Assembly (NCBI GenBank): GCA_030248195.1 | Contig: JASAND010019857.1 | Location: 145,743-209,742, forward strand | Direction of reading: 5' to 3' | DNA: 64,000 nt | DNA from: Trissonchulus latispiculum | Lineage: Eukaryota > Nematoda > Enoplea > Enoplida > Ironidae | Shown here: piece by piece, positions 12,801 through 25,300 of the stretch | How the letters are laid out: every line of letters starts with the position of its first letter | Numbering within the stretch: the first letter of the stretch is position 1 | Notes under the pieces: generated by a model | Databases searched by the model: none | What the model was told of the DNA's origin: nothing | The model's input: only the letters and a program-made list of their open reading frames with translations | Position numbers and translations under genes: made by a program

Positions 12801-15800
12801 TGCCAGAAAATCTGCCCTCCCCGAAGCAATGACCTATCTACGCCACTGCTTTAATCGTAGATTGAGATTATTTTAACCTGTGTCAATGTTTTCTTGGGAT
12901 GAAAGGTGGTTACGGCGGAAATTTGTGGCTGGAAAAAGAACTGGGAAAACGTGTCAAAGGGCAATTTTGTGTTTGTTAACATTTATACCTGGCTGTATTT
13001 TCAAGGTTTATCCGTCTTGTACTTTATTTTGTAAATACCTAGGATGTTTCATTATATGGATTAACTTGCAGGATTAAACCGTCCCTTTCGTTTATGCAAT
13101 AATCCTAGAGCTTTGTTAATAAGAGTTTCTAAAACGATTAACCTATAATCATTACTACGTACGTACGTACAGTAAGAATCTTTTTGTTGTACATTTCCTG
13201 TCAGTTTTTGTCTTCCTTTTTCAATTTCACTTCCTCTCTATTTTCTTCTATTTCTTTTTTCCAGTCCTGGCAGCCTACCGCCACTGGACGATGCCTGGAA
13301 GCTGCCCATTCCAGCGGAACTGACCACTCGTCAGAGCCAGGTTCAGCAGGCCAAAATTCAGCAATGCGTTGAGGGCGGTGTTATGGCCAGCCTCCTGTCT
13401 ACTACTCCTGAAGATTCCACCACCGCCACCGTCTCCAATAGTGCACGTGGTCCCCCTCTTGGGGGTCCGGGTGGAAAAATGTCTGGGGGTGGAGCCCCAC
13501 CGCCCCCGGTATTCCTGACCCCCCAACAAATTCAGATGATGAATGTGTTGGCAGAGAGCCAGGAACGATTGAACGCTGATGATCTGCAGATCCTGAGATC
13601 TCTGCAGCACCAGTATGCGCTGATGCAGCAACACTATGCGCGGGTGCAGTCTGAAGCGGCTGCCCTAGCACAGCATCATCAGGTGCGGCGTTGGTTTTGG
13701 GAAACTCCCCCTTTTTTGTGTCTTATTTTGCTGAACTCATTTTGTCTAGTTTTGCTATTTATGTACTGTAACTGTCTACTACTGCAGTGACGGGTTTTGA
13801 CTAAGGGCTTGAAGCTTGTTCATTCCGCACTAGGTCCAAATTTGGTGGGGGGGCATAAAAGAAGCAATATTCCCTTCCCCTGTATGTATAGATGTTTATG
13901 CTATGCTTTCCCTGCAGATTTTTACCTAAAAATATGAATTTTTGCAACCTTTTGGCTTTTATCCGTACAGTAATATGTCACGAAAATGCAAATGTTTGTT
14001 TCTATTGCATTCCCTCCCCCCCCCTCCCCATCCGAAAACATCTCTAAAAATACCTTGCTGTCATGTACCATATACTTTTACTTTGAGGCAAGAGTAAGCC
14101 TATGGTATAGAGTTTATTATGGTCAGAATAACTGTCTGTTTTGATGTGTCTATCATGTTCTTTGGATTTATTTTTTTTTGCAGGGTATGAGTCGTGCCGG
14201 CATTCCACCCGGTCATGGGCCCCCCGGCCCCGGGGGTCCGGCGGGTGGGGGTGGGGGTGGGGGTCTTCTGGAGTCTGGTAGTGATGAGGACATTCTGCCC
14301 CAGGTTACCACGGATGATATCATGGTGATTCTGGGCACCTCTGATGCCCCGCCTGGGGGTGATGATTTTCTGGACACCCTGGGGGGTACGGCAGAATCGG
14401 TGGGCATGATGGTTGTGGGCGGGGCAGGGGATGTGCAAAATGACCCCCTCCTATCGGATGCAGCTTTCTCACTGGAAGCCAGAATACAGGTACGTACGAC
14501 AGGTATTGGCATTTTTTGATTGACGACAGATCTTTTTCTGTGATTTTTGTTTTCGTCATTTTTCCTAGGTAGGTGGTGATATGTATTTTTGCTTTGTTTT
14601 TGACTCTTTTTGTGTGAAAATCGTATTTCATAGGTTGGAAATTGTTTGTAGCTGGACATATTATTGCAACCAATCTAGGAAAACAATAAAAGAATACTAC
14701 CTGTAGAAATTATTGCTACAGTTTGTCCTTTTTTCAAGTGATTATGTTTTTTACTTTTATCCCTTTTCAATTTGATTTGTTTTAGGACAACAGTGTCACG
14801 TCCACCTCCCATGGTCTGGACTCGGAACCAGGCACCGGTGGGGGTGCCTCTATTGGGGGCTCACGTGACAGCGTGGGCGGCGCCCTGCAGAAACTGGGGG
14901 GCGGCGTGGCTAGCCTGAGCAAAAATTTGGGGGGCGCCCCCCTCCTTGGGCGGGCTGACTCCCGCAGCCCGCCCCCCAATCTGCCCCCGCCCCCTCTCAG
15001 TCTGGTGGCAACCAGCCCCCTCCTACACCAGCTATCTCAGGGCACATCTCAGGACATACTGGAAGCCTGTCGCCGATCTCGATCCCCCACCGAGCCGGGA
15101 CCCCCGATTTTGCCGGATCAGGCCCCGCCCCCTGAACTGCCCCTGCCCCCGCCTCCGTCAGAGATCAGCAAAGGACTGGGGGACAAGGTAAAGGGACTGT
15201 GAAATGTGAGAGTGGGGTGGGATGGGGCGGCAGTTTGAGGATTTTAGGGGATGGTTTTTCTAACAAGTCTGAGGAATTGTTTTGTGAAATTGAGTATAGT
15301 TTCCCCTTCATTGCAGAGGTTTTTTTTGTGAATGCAATTTTGGTTGGTGCCAATTCTTGTTTTGGCATAGCTGCTAGCATAGCCAGTTCGGTGTGTTTTA
15401 TTGTTTAGTTTTTAATTTCAAAACTCAAAAAACCTTTCCTCGTCTCGTCCTGGAATTATGTGAGATCAGAAGTCATCAAAATTGTGACGCTTGGTTTTTG
15501 TCCGAGGTTTTGTTGCACTTTTGATTGATTGTCTCTTTTTGCTTGCAGCTTCTGATACCAACGCCCAGCATCGTGGTGGAATCGAAACGTGACGCGTTTG
15601 CCCTGGAGTTGCAGGAGTTCTGCTACAAGGCGCCCATTGCCGTCATCCGGGGCATGTCCACTGCCCTCAAACTGGACCTGGGCCTGTTTTCCAGCAAAAC
15701 TCTCATGGAAATTGCCCCTGACCAACAGGTTGGCTAATGGGGGGGTTTTTTTATTTCATTTTGGTTTGTTAGTGTTTTTTGGTAAGTTTAATATTTTTGG

Positions 15801-18800
15801 TCCTGCTAACTTTTGCCAGCTCAAGCCTTTGCCAGGTGTTTTTAGGGAAGGGAGGGGAGGGTGAGGGTCCTCCTTCTCCAAGGTGGATTGAGGGGTAGAC
15901 TTGCTCCCAGATCTGGTTTCTTTTAGGCGGAGCAGGTTTTTGTTTAAATAAGTATTGTTTTACGCATATTGATATTTCTGTCTGTCAATGTTTTTCTTTG
16001 TTTATAAATGTTTGTTTCTACTTTTGTTTGTTTCTATTGTTTCAGGTTGAGGTTCGAACGCAGCTCCTGATGCCTCCGGACCAGAACGAGGACGTCTCGG
16101 GCCGCTCCACCTGGACCTGTGTCTCCAATCGGTCCTTTACCACCGTCTCCAAGTATGCCCAGTATCAGGCACAGTCATTTCAGCAGGCCCTAAAGGTGCC
16201 CTTCAGCTTCTTTTTGGCAGTAATATTGAAGGTTTAGTGTGCCCAGTGGAGGGGGGGCTGGGTTTAACGTTGTTTGAAGTATTGGTTTTGTTGTGCCTCT
16301 TTTAGTAGCTAAGGAGGCTTAAGACCCGTTCACACTTGCGTAAAAACAAATTCACATCGCAGAAGTATATACAAGACACAAGCATAGCCAATAGAATTTG
16401 AAATTCAACCTAGCCATGCTTTCTGAAAACAAATGAAAGTACAAACGAAACTAAGATTGTCACTACAGCACCTCCGACCCGAAAAATTCGGGCCCGAGGT
16501 GGGGATCGAACCCACAACCTTTGGCTGTCTAGGCCAACGCTCTAGCAATTGAGCCACCCGGGCACAATCGAACCAAGCTTAAGTTGGAATTCGTTCCCAA
16601 ACTGTAGTGACATTTTTAGAAGACGCTTTCGCGTTTGACTGGCTACTCGGTGATGTGGTGTGCAAAAAGTTAAACTGAATTTCAACTTGTGCATAGTGTT
16701 GTTTCAGTAGCCCATTTTAGTTTCAGTTTCAGTTTCAGTTGCAGTCGACAACCTGAGTTAATTTCAGTTTCAGTTTCAGTTTCAGTCAGATACCAAAAGT
16801 AATTTCAGTTTCAGTTTCAGTTTCAGTCGTCATCCCAAAATAATTTCAGTTTTAGTTTCAGTTTCAGTCGCCGGTCAAAATTAATTTCAGTTTCAGTTTC
16901 AGTTTCAGTCGGTGACGCAAAATAGTTTCAGTTTCAGTTTCAGTCGGTGAAGCAAAATAGTTTCAGTTTCAGTTTCAGTTCACGTTTTAGAATAGTTTCA
17001 AGCTTAGTCCGGTTTTTTCAGTTGAAGTCATCGTCCAAAAAGATAAATTTCAGTTTTCGCATATTTGTAATTTAGAACTGTTGAATGAAGCTGCAGTTTT
17101 ATTTTAAATCTCAGCTTCTATGTCAGCTCTGAGCAAAACAGTTTTATCTAATATATTGTACTTGCAATCCAATCATTTTCTTTGTGAGGACAAAAAATTA
17201 AGACTCGTTCTGAATTAAGTGTTAATAGTTGCTTCTGTATTGGCTTTCTCATTAACTAAGTACCTAAACCATCTTGGTTATTCGCTTAAGTAAAGCATCT
17301 CTCCAAATGTAAAGCTGTTGAGGCCATAAAGCTTCATTGCTGCAATTCGATGCTTAGCTATTCGATGCTATGGGGGCCACATCAACCACTTGTGCTTTAA
17401 AAACTATATAAAGCAATTACGCTTTAACATAACTTCCTAGTTTAACTTTATCTAATATGCTGACAGTAAATGATCTGAAAAGTAATACTTCTATAATAAT
17501 ACGAGAACCTAAAACGTATCACATTCCTTCAATTCTTTCGCAAGGAAAACTATTATGGGAAATCTGCAATTGCATTTTACAGAGAACTTAACCATACGCA
17601 GAGACTGAAAGGGTCTTTCACGCAGAGACTGAAATGGAGTTTCAGTTCCAGCATGAACTGAAACCGGTTTCAGCTCCAGCTACAAGGAAAAACTTCAGAT
17701 TTTACGCTGGGACTGAAACTGTTTCAGACTTTTCTAGTTTCAGTTTCAGTTTCAGTTTCAGTTCTAGAATTAGGGTAGTTTCAGTTTCAGTTTCAGTCGG
17801 ATACCAAATATAATTTCAGTTTCAGTTTCAGTTTCAGTCGGCTAGTCTAAATGGTTTCAGTTTTAGTTTCAGTTTCAGTCCGTTTTCCAAAATAGTTTCA
17901 GTTTCAGTTTCAGTGACTGAAACTGAAACATGTAGAGACTGAAACCTAGTTTCAGTTTCAGTTTCAGCGACTGAAACATCACTACTTGTGCAAGCTTTCA
18001 ATAAACCGCTTACCTCCCCTCCTACGCATTGTGTGGCACTGTATATTTTTTCTGGTTTCTTTTTTGTAGGAAGAGCAGGAGCGTATTCGAGTGGGCACGA
18101 AGGCACAGCAGCAGCAAGTCTCGCTGGACTACCACCCCTTTGCCAAACGGAGGCGACAGGACGGTCAGTACAAGCAGATCAAGTTCGGCACCAATGTGGA
18201 TCTCTCCGATGAACGGCGATGGAAACAGCAACTCCAGGTCTCAGCTCTTTTTTCCGACTATTTCTGCGATTTCTGATTTCTTTGAATGAAATTTTAAGGG
18301 TGCAGTTAATTTGGAGTAGGACAAGCTTTTTCAAAAAGAATGGTTGAAACGTTCCTTCTTTAGTTTGTTATTTTAGTCTCTCAGCCCTTTTCCTAGCTTT
18401 TTAATTTTGAATCGAACGGTTGTCAGTAGATTATGTAGGGGCGCGATAGCGCCCCTACATAATATGGGTATAAAGGCGTCTGCGCGGCCCCCTGGAGACA
18501 GTGTTGGCCTGGTGCCAGCTAATTAGAGGTCCGGGAGTGGTAAAAAGGTTACCATCGTAAACAACTCGGGTAGTACTACAAGGTCTAAGTTGGAATATGC
18601 TAGTGAAATTTGGAGTCCGCTTTTGCAAAAGGACATAAGCTTATTAGAACGAGTTCAAAAATTATTCACCAGGAGGTTACCTGGTATGTTCGGGTTAAAT
18701 TACGAGCAGCGGTTAAGTCTGCTGCAGTTACCTACGCTGGAGACTAGAAGAATTCATAAAGATCTAATTTTAACCTACAAAATATTTAATGATTTGATTG

Positions 18801-21800
18801 ACTTGAACTTGAACGACTTTTTTGATTTTAATAATGCACCGGTAACCAGGGGTCACCCTCTCAAAATCACTCCTGAGTTCTCTCGCTTAGATATACGAAA
18901 ATATTATTTTAGCAGCAGAGTTGCTAAATTTTGGAATAGTCTACCTGCCGAAGTTGTTCTCAGTCCAACTGTGGCTAGTTTCAAAAGTCGACTTTCAAGT
19001 TTTCGATTTAATGTAGAAATAGGTGGTCGAGTAGTTGCAGTCGACAACCGGCTCAACTCGACCAGCGTCAGTCGCTAAACTACTTGTTCTTAATTGCAGT
19101 TTTTTCGTTTGTGTGGTACTGTATTTTTGAATTTAAATTGACGTATATATGTAGTTGGTATTACTTGTTTCTACCCTCCCGTGTTCTGTTGGCTGGCAAT
19201 AAACATACTAATACTAATACTAATACAAGTACCACCATACTTTTGGTTCGAATTCGAAACTTTGAATTTTTGCACTAGGCGATAGTTACCGTGCGTTTGT
19301 TTTTTTTCTCGGTGAATAACGCTTATTGGAAATGCATTTTACGGCTAAGTGTTGGAACGATGTGGGCATTTTGGCACAATACTACTATCATATGTTGGTA
19401 GACAGGATCCCCCCATGCTACCTTTTTTTGGTCATTTTGGCACCTGGCCAATTTTGGCTCTGTGCCAAGGTCCCAAAGTCGGACTTTCGCTATTTTTCGC
19501 AAATTTTGGTCACACTTTTCTAGAACTGGGTAGAAGCTGGAGAGGTCTAGTATCTTTTGTTGAAAATTACCAGTAGGGGTGCATAAAGTAACGAGGGGGA
19601 TTTTTTAATTTTGCTCCCTAGCTTTCAGGAGATGGGCCCAAACTTTGCATTTTTTCAGCTGTTTTGGGCGAAAAGTTTCTAAGTCCCACTTTCACTAGAA
19701 ATGGCCTAAAAGTCACTAAAAATGGCGTTTTTCGGCCTCGGGGTGGTACCCATATATAGTAAATCGGGGTCGCTGAAAACGATGAGCATACTGCCGATAC
19801 CGCCGGAAGTGACCACTGGTCAGCATGGCTCCCGTGGTTCCTCGCCCAGGGTCAAAGTTGGGAAAACTCACTCTAAACAGCGTTTTTCGGCGTCTTGGTC
19901 GGGGGCATAGATAGTAAATCGACTACGCTCGTTTCAATGGGCATATCGCCGAAACCGACGGAAGTGACCACTGGTCACTACAGCCTATGGGGCCTATTGA
20001 CCACTGGTCAAACGGCCTAAAACTGCGTTTTTCGGCATTTTGGTCGTGGGCATATATAGTAAATCGACTACGCTCGTTTCAATGGGCATATCGCCGAAAC
20101 CGACGGAGTGACCACTGGTCACTCCAGCCTATGGGGCCTATTGACCACTGGTCAAACGGCCTAAAACTGCGTTTTTCGGCATTTTGGTCGGGGGCATATA
20201 TAGTAAATCGACTACGCTCGTTTCAATGGGCATATCGCCGAAACCGACGGAAGTGACCACTGGTCACTACAGCCTATGGCAGGCGCGTAGCCAGGGGGGG
20301 GGGGCCCGCCGCCCCCCCCGTCGCGATTCGAAGGTAGGAAAAATTAAGGAGAGAAAGAGGAAAAAGGGCAAAAAACCAAAAAATTTCGCGCCTTCGGCGC
20401 GAATTTTCTACTTTTTAACCGCATATTTATATATTGCATTTGCGAAGAAAAAGCTTAAAATGCATCCGATTTTTTCGAGAAAATTATATACCATTTTTGC
20501 CTAAAAGTGTCAAAAATTTTAAAAAATTTGTTCAGTTCTTCAGTATAAAAAGAATTGAAGATCCGAATACCGATTTTATTGCAAAAACAAAAAATTTCTT
20601 CAACTTTGGGGGGCTCCGCCCCCTGGTCACTACAGCCTATGGGGCCTATTGACCACTGGTCAAACGGCCTAAAACTGCGTTTTTCGGCATTTTGGTCGGG
20701 GGCATATATAGTAAATCGACTACGCTCGTTTCAAGGGGCATATCGCCGAAACCGACGGAAGTGACCACTGGTCACTACAGCCTATGGGGCCTATTGACCA
20801 CTGTTCAAACGGCCTAAAACTGCGTTTTTCGGCACTTTGGGCGGGGGCATATATAGTAAATCGACTACGCTCGTTTCAATGGGCATATCGCCGAAACCGA
20901 CGGAAGTGACCACTGGTCACTACAGCCTACGGGGCCAATTGACCACTGGTCAAACGGCCTTAAACAGCGTTTTTCGGCACTTTGGGCGGGGGCACAGATA
21001 GTAAATCGACTACGCTCGTTTCAATGGGCATATCGCCGAAACCAACGAAAGTGACCACTGGTCACTACAGCCTACGGGGCCTATTGACCACTGGTCAAAC
21101 GGCCTAAAACAGCGTTTTGGGATGAAGCGGATTTAGAGTTACCGTTCGTTCTCTTCGAATGGCACTCAAAAAATATGTCTTTAGTCAGCGCTTATATTTA
21201 AATGGCTGAAATTATTGTTAACTGGATCACTGCTGTCATGGCTTGCTGAGCCTGATTTGCAGGTTGTGTATAGTTTATATGCTTACACAAATGGCGTAAT
21301 GCCATGATGCATTAGACGCTTGGAGGAGAATCTTTAAAAGGACAGAAGGACAAGAAACAAAAATGCTCCTCTGGAGCATGAAAAAAGTAATATGGGTGAT
21401 GGTGAGGTTGCAAAATCAAGAGAGGACTAGTCTTTAAAATGCTTAATATGGGGCTAGGTTCAAAAATAGAAGAGGACTAGGTTGTGAGCGAATTAATATG
21501 GGCACAGCTTCGCCGAACAACCCATATTCGCGGGATTTCACGCTTCGTCTTAGCTTTTGTCTGTCGCATACAGAGCTATCAATTTCAGTCAGTAATAAGA
21601 AATTTAAAAAGTTGAATACGTACTCATTGAATACAGTTGTTTGCATATACGTACTCTGTTAGACTAGCTAGGAATACATGTGTGCGTAAATTATCATCAT
21701 TTGGTCGGGTTTAACTGCGGCAAGCACGAGAAGAGATCTAAGGACATGAGGCTAAAGCTATTGGTTCAAGCAGGGAGGAAATAGAAGGTCAGAGTCCTAA

Positions 21801-22123
21801 GATTATTCTTGAAATATAAATTTTCCGTATAAATGAATAAAACGCACTGGTTAGTATAAAACGTTTCTCGCAGAAAAAGTTTGACTAATTATAAACAAAA
21901 CGTAGCGTGGATGGTATGCATACTGATATACATTTATAAACCGCGAATATGGGTTGTTCGGCGAAGCTGTGCCCATATTAATTCGCTCACAACCTAGTCC
22001 TCTTCTATTTTTGAACCTAGCCCCATATTAAGCATTTTAAAGACTAGTCCTCTCTTGATTTTGCAACCTCACCATCACCCATATTACTTTTTTCATGCTC
22101 CAGAGGAGCATTTTTGTTTCTTG

Positions 22124-22155
<32 letters not shown>

Positions 22156-22313
22156 TATATAGAAAATATTTATTTTTTTTTTTTTGTGTGTTGTGTTTTT
22201 TTTTTGTTGTTGTTTTTTTGTTTGGTTTTGTTTTTTGTTTTTGTGGTTTGTTTGTTGGTTTGGTTGTTTTTTTTTTGTTGTGTTTTTTGTTTTTTTTTTT
22301 TGTTTTTTGGTTT

Positions 22314-22367
<54 letters not shown>

Positions 22368-25300
22368 CACTGTTTTTTGCTGTTTTTTTACAATTTTACA
22401 TTTCCTGAACTTTAAGACATCCTGTAATGCAGACTAATTTTCATACAATATTATGCAGCTTCTGTGTTTTCTCTAATATTTTGTTTTGTTTTTTCTTGCA
22501 GACACAATCTTAACTTTTTCAAGTCCCCCTGGTGGCCAGTGTTGGATGACCTGGCAGCGGCCAACATCCCCTTGTATAGATTTACTCAGAGGCCGGGGGA
22601 CCTGGTTTGGATTGGGCCCGGAACCATACATTGGGTTCAGTCACTGGTAGGTAGCTGATGTTTTCTCTTGATATTTAGATTCTATGGCTGCAATGCCACT
22701 TTACTGGGCTTTTTCTATCTGAAAAAAGTGGGGAGGGGGTGGGGTCGGGGTGGGATTTCAAGATAGTCTAAAATCGTCACAAATGCAGTACAAATAGCGT
22801 GTTTTCTACATACGTATATACTGCTAAAGTCATGCTAATAAAATGCTCAATCATTGAGTTTGAGTACCGAAATAGACGATTTTAGACCAAAAACTTACGA
22901 CGAAGCTAGAAAGTATTTACAAATTTTGACGAAAAATTCTTAAAAATTGGCATTTTCTGGGCACCTTTTTCTGGGCACCTTATAGTGATTGGAAAAGTGG
23001 AGTAAGTCCCAAAAAGTGGGGGTGGGGTCGAGTGGAAGCGGTGAACCCAAAAAGTGGTAACCCACTAAAAACGCCCAGTTTTACTGCAAGCCGGCAATGG
23101 GCATTAATCTGTCTGTTAATGTATAATATTTTTATTTTTTATTGTGTTTTTTACTGTGATTTTTCGCTGTTTTTGCTGTGTAGGGCTGGTGTAACAACAT
23201 TGCCTGGAACGTGGGCCCGCTGACAGTGACCCAGTACAGGCTGGCCGTAGAGCGCTACGAACTGAACAAGCTGATCTCCTTCCAGTCCATCGTGCCCATG
23301 ATCCATCTGAGTTGGCAGTTGGCCAAAAACATCAAATTCACTGAGCCTAAGCTCTATGAAATGATCCGGTATGTATAATGTTTTTATGTCTTACTTTTTT
23401 CAAGTACTTATATTTTGACATGATGGTTTTCATAATAATAAATTCCGAAAATGGAAAAATAATGTGTGACGTAACCTAACTTGTTCCTATAAATTTATAT
23501 TTGACATGATTGTTGTAGTTGGTGCTTTGGAGGGTGGGGCTGTCTCAAGAATCATAATTGAAATGGTCTGATAAATAATTTCATAATTTTATATTATCTT
23601 TCTTGTTTTTTTCTGGAAGAATTTTGTGCTACCTAAATTAATCAATTAATTTTTTGTTTTAATTATTAATTTCATATTTTCTGAAGTGTGTATTACACTG
23701 TTTCAAGGTCGGTCCTGCTGCGAACGCTGGCCCATTGCCAACTGACGGTGGACTACCTCCATGGTCTGGGCAAAGAGTTGCGCCACCATCCCCGGGTCGA
23801 CAATGAAGTGGCACACTATTGCAATTGCTGTGATGTAAGCTGGTCTTTTCGGAAGTGAAGTGAAAGGGGGAAAGGGGGATTTTCGTTTATTGAGATTTCG
23901 ATTTCTGTAAGCACGATTGTCTTCTTGAATAAAACTCGGGTAATTCCCTTTTTTATAGGTTTCACCCCATGAAATTTTGTGTGCCATAAAAATAATTATG
24001 TAATTTTCAGTTTTTTCTGTGCTGCAAGCACGCAAAGAAGGAAAATGCTTTTCTGTCGGCGTATTTTGTTTGCCTTTTTCATTGGGTTGCCGCTGTTTTC
24101 ATAAGAAAGGCAACCCTTGGGCTCACTCCGGTATGTACTGGATACGGAGATGTTACATAATATGGCCAATACTGAAAGTCACGGAAACAGCTCAACATAA
24201 GGTGCATTGGGAAGCTCTTGTTGCGCTGATGATGAAAAGTTTTAATAGAACCAAAGCCAAAATGCACTGAATTTGACTTACGGAGTTTCAAAGTGGTCAT
24301 AAATGGTCAAAGGCAGTCAGAATCACCAAAAAATTTAAATTTCTCTGACTATTTATGTGTGCGCGTATGTATGTGTGTGTTGTAGGTGGAGGTGTGGAAC
24401 ATTCTGTTTGTGACTCAGCAGAGTCAAAAGTTGGTGGTCCATTGTCTGGACTGCGCCCTCCGGATGGACTCCAGCCTTCTGGCCTTCACTGTCCTCAACC
24501 AGTACACCATGGAAGACCTCTGTCTCACCTACGACCGATTTCAGTTGCACAGTGTACGTACGCAACTACAGTGCAAGTGTTTGACCTAAAAATGTAGAAA
24601 GCGAAATTGCTTTCATAGGGGTCGCGGCAGCGACCCCTATAATATGTGTGAAAAGTGGCTGGAGACAGTGTTCCTGCGCAGATTTCATGCGCAAATTGTA
24701 GAGCACATCGAGTTTAGTATGTCTGGGAAGTTTCAGCCCCGTATCACTTACCGTTAAAAAGTTGCGCCCCGGACCGGTTATGGCGGCGATGCTTTTTTTC
24801 CGGTTTCTCCTATTTGATGGTTGTATTGTACATAATGATCGCCGCTTTCACGTGAACTGCAGCGGTGGGCTAACCTAAAGGGCTATAGGGTCTAGTATTC
24901 CCCTCTAAAGAATTTAGGAATCACAACCCTTTTTGCGCCGCAGCTGCGCCACAGCGCCGCAGGGACGCCGCAAAGTCGACTCATAGCGAACAGTGACCAT
25001 TTCTCAGGTCGAATGTTACGAGCTGGAGCTGATTTCTTTTTATATTCAGAAATTACATATATTGAACTAACTAACGGTCTAGGTTGCGTTTCTCTATCAC
25101 TTCCCTAGCGACCACAGTGGCCCGTCAAAAATGGCGAAAATTCGAAAAATGAAAAATCGAAATTTCTCGCTATCTATTCAACTTTGAAAGCTCAAATCTT
25201 CCATACAATGGTTTTCTGTCACGGAGAATCGATTCCCGCAGTCAGTTTTACCGTCAGACCCACCCGTCTTGCTGGGCTGGTTCCACTTTGCCGTCGGGAG

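Larger units (their letters stand above)
6885..12856. mobile_element. hAT-like composite insertion with 8-bp target duplication
   Basis: The direct repeat CTTTAATC occurs at 6885-6892 and 12849-12856. Just inside are inverted ends, CATAGGCGTAGATA at 6893 and TATCTACGCCACTG ending at 12848, each followed inward by G-rich or C-rich blocks. An 8-bp duplication with short TIRs fits the hAT superfamily. I see no transposase. The 5956-bp interior is largely later insertions: a second copy of the end at 7693-7760, GC-rich fragments near 8175-8205, and the hairpin/array/foldback composite from 8431. It may be two nested relatives. Confidence 0.7.
18431..22124. mobile_element. Composite repeat copy 2
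   Basis: Same order as 8431-12624. It has a hairpin (18431-18462), a shared block interrupted by a LINE fragment (18585-19226), a shared block resuming at 19227, a tandem array (19878-21120) interrupted by a 343-bp insertion (20280-20622), ~230 bp not matched in copy 1, and a foldback (21350-22124). Confidence 0.7.
18238..22501 (+). other. UTX intron region lacking the expected JmjC core exon
   Basis: Holds ~190 bp of unique intron, then composite repeat copy 2, a TA microsatellite and T/G-rich DNA (22125-22380), then ~120 bp of unique intron. Nothing in it encodes the expected continuation (LPAF..., GHTILGMN, the HxE motif). Either the exon is deleted here, or it fell out when similar repeats were assembled. 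Confidence 0.85.

Noticed and set aside
16492..16563. Functional tRNA-Ser(AGA) gene
   Set aside because: No long variable arm, located in an intron, and followed by a tail found elsewhere in the window: a SINE.
16694..17984. CRISPR-like or telomere-like array
   Set aside because: Spacers and repeats are not regular, the word is TTTCAG in mixed blocks, and the whole lies inside an element with inverted ends and 8-bp duplications in a eukaryotic intron.
22095..22437. Open frames rich in Phe or Lys
   Set aside because: Translations of the T/G-rich and poly-T tract.
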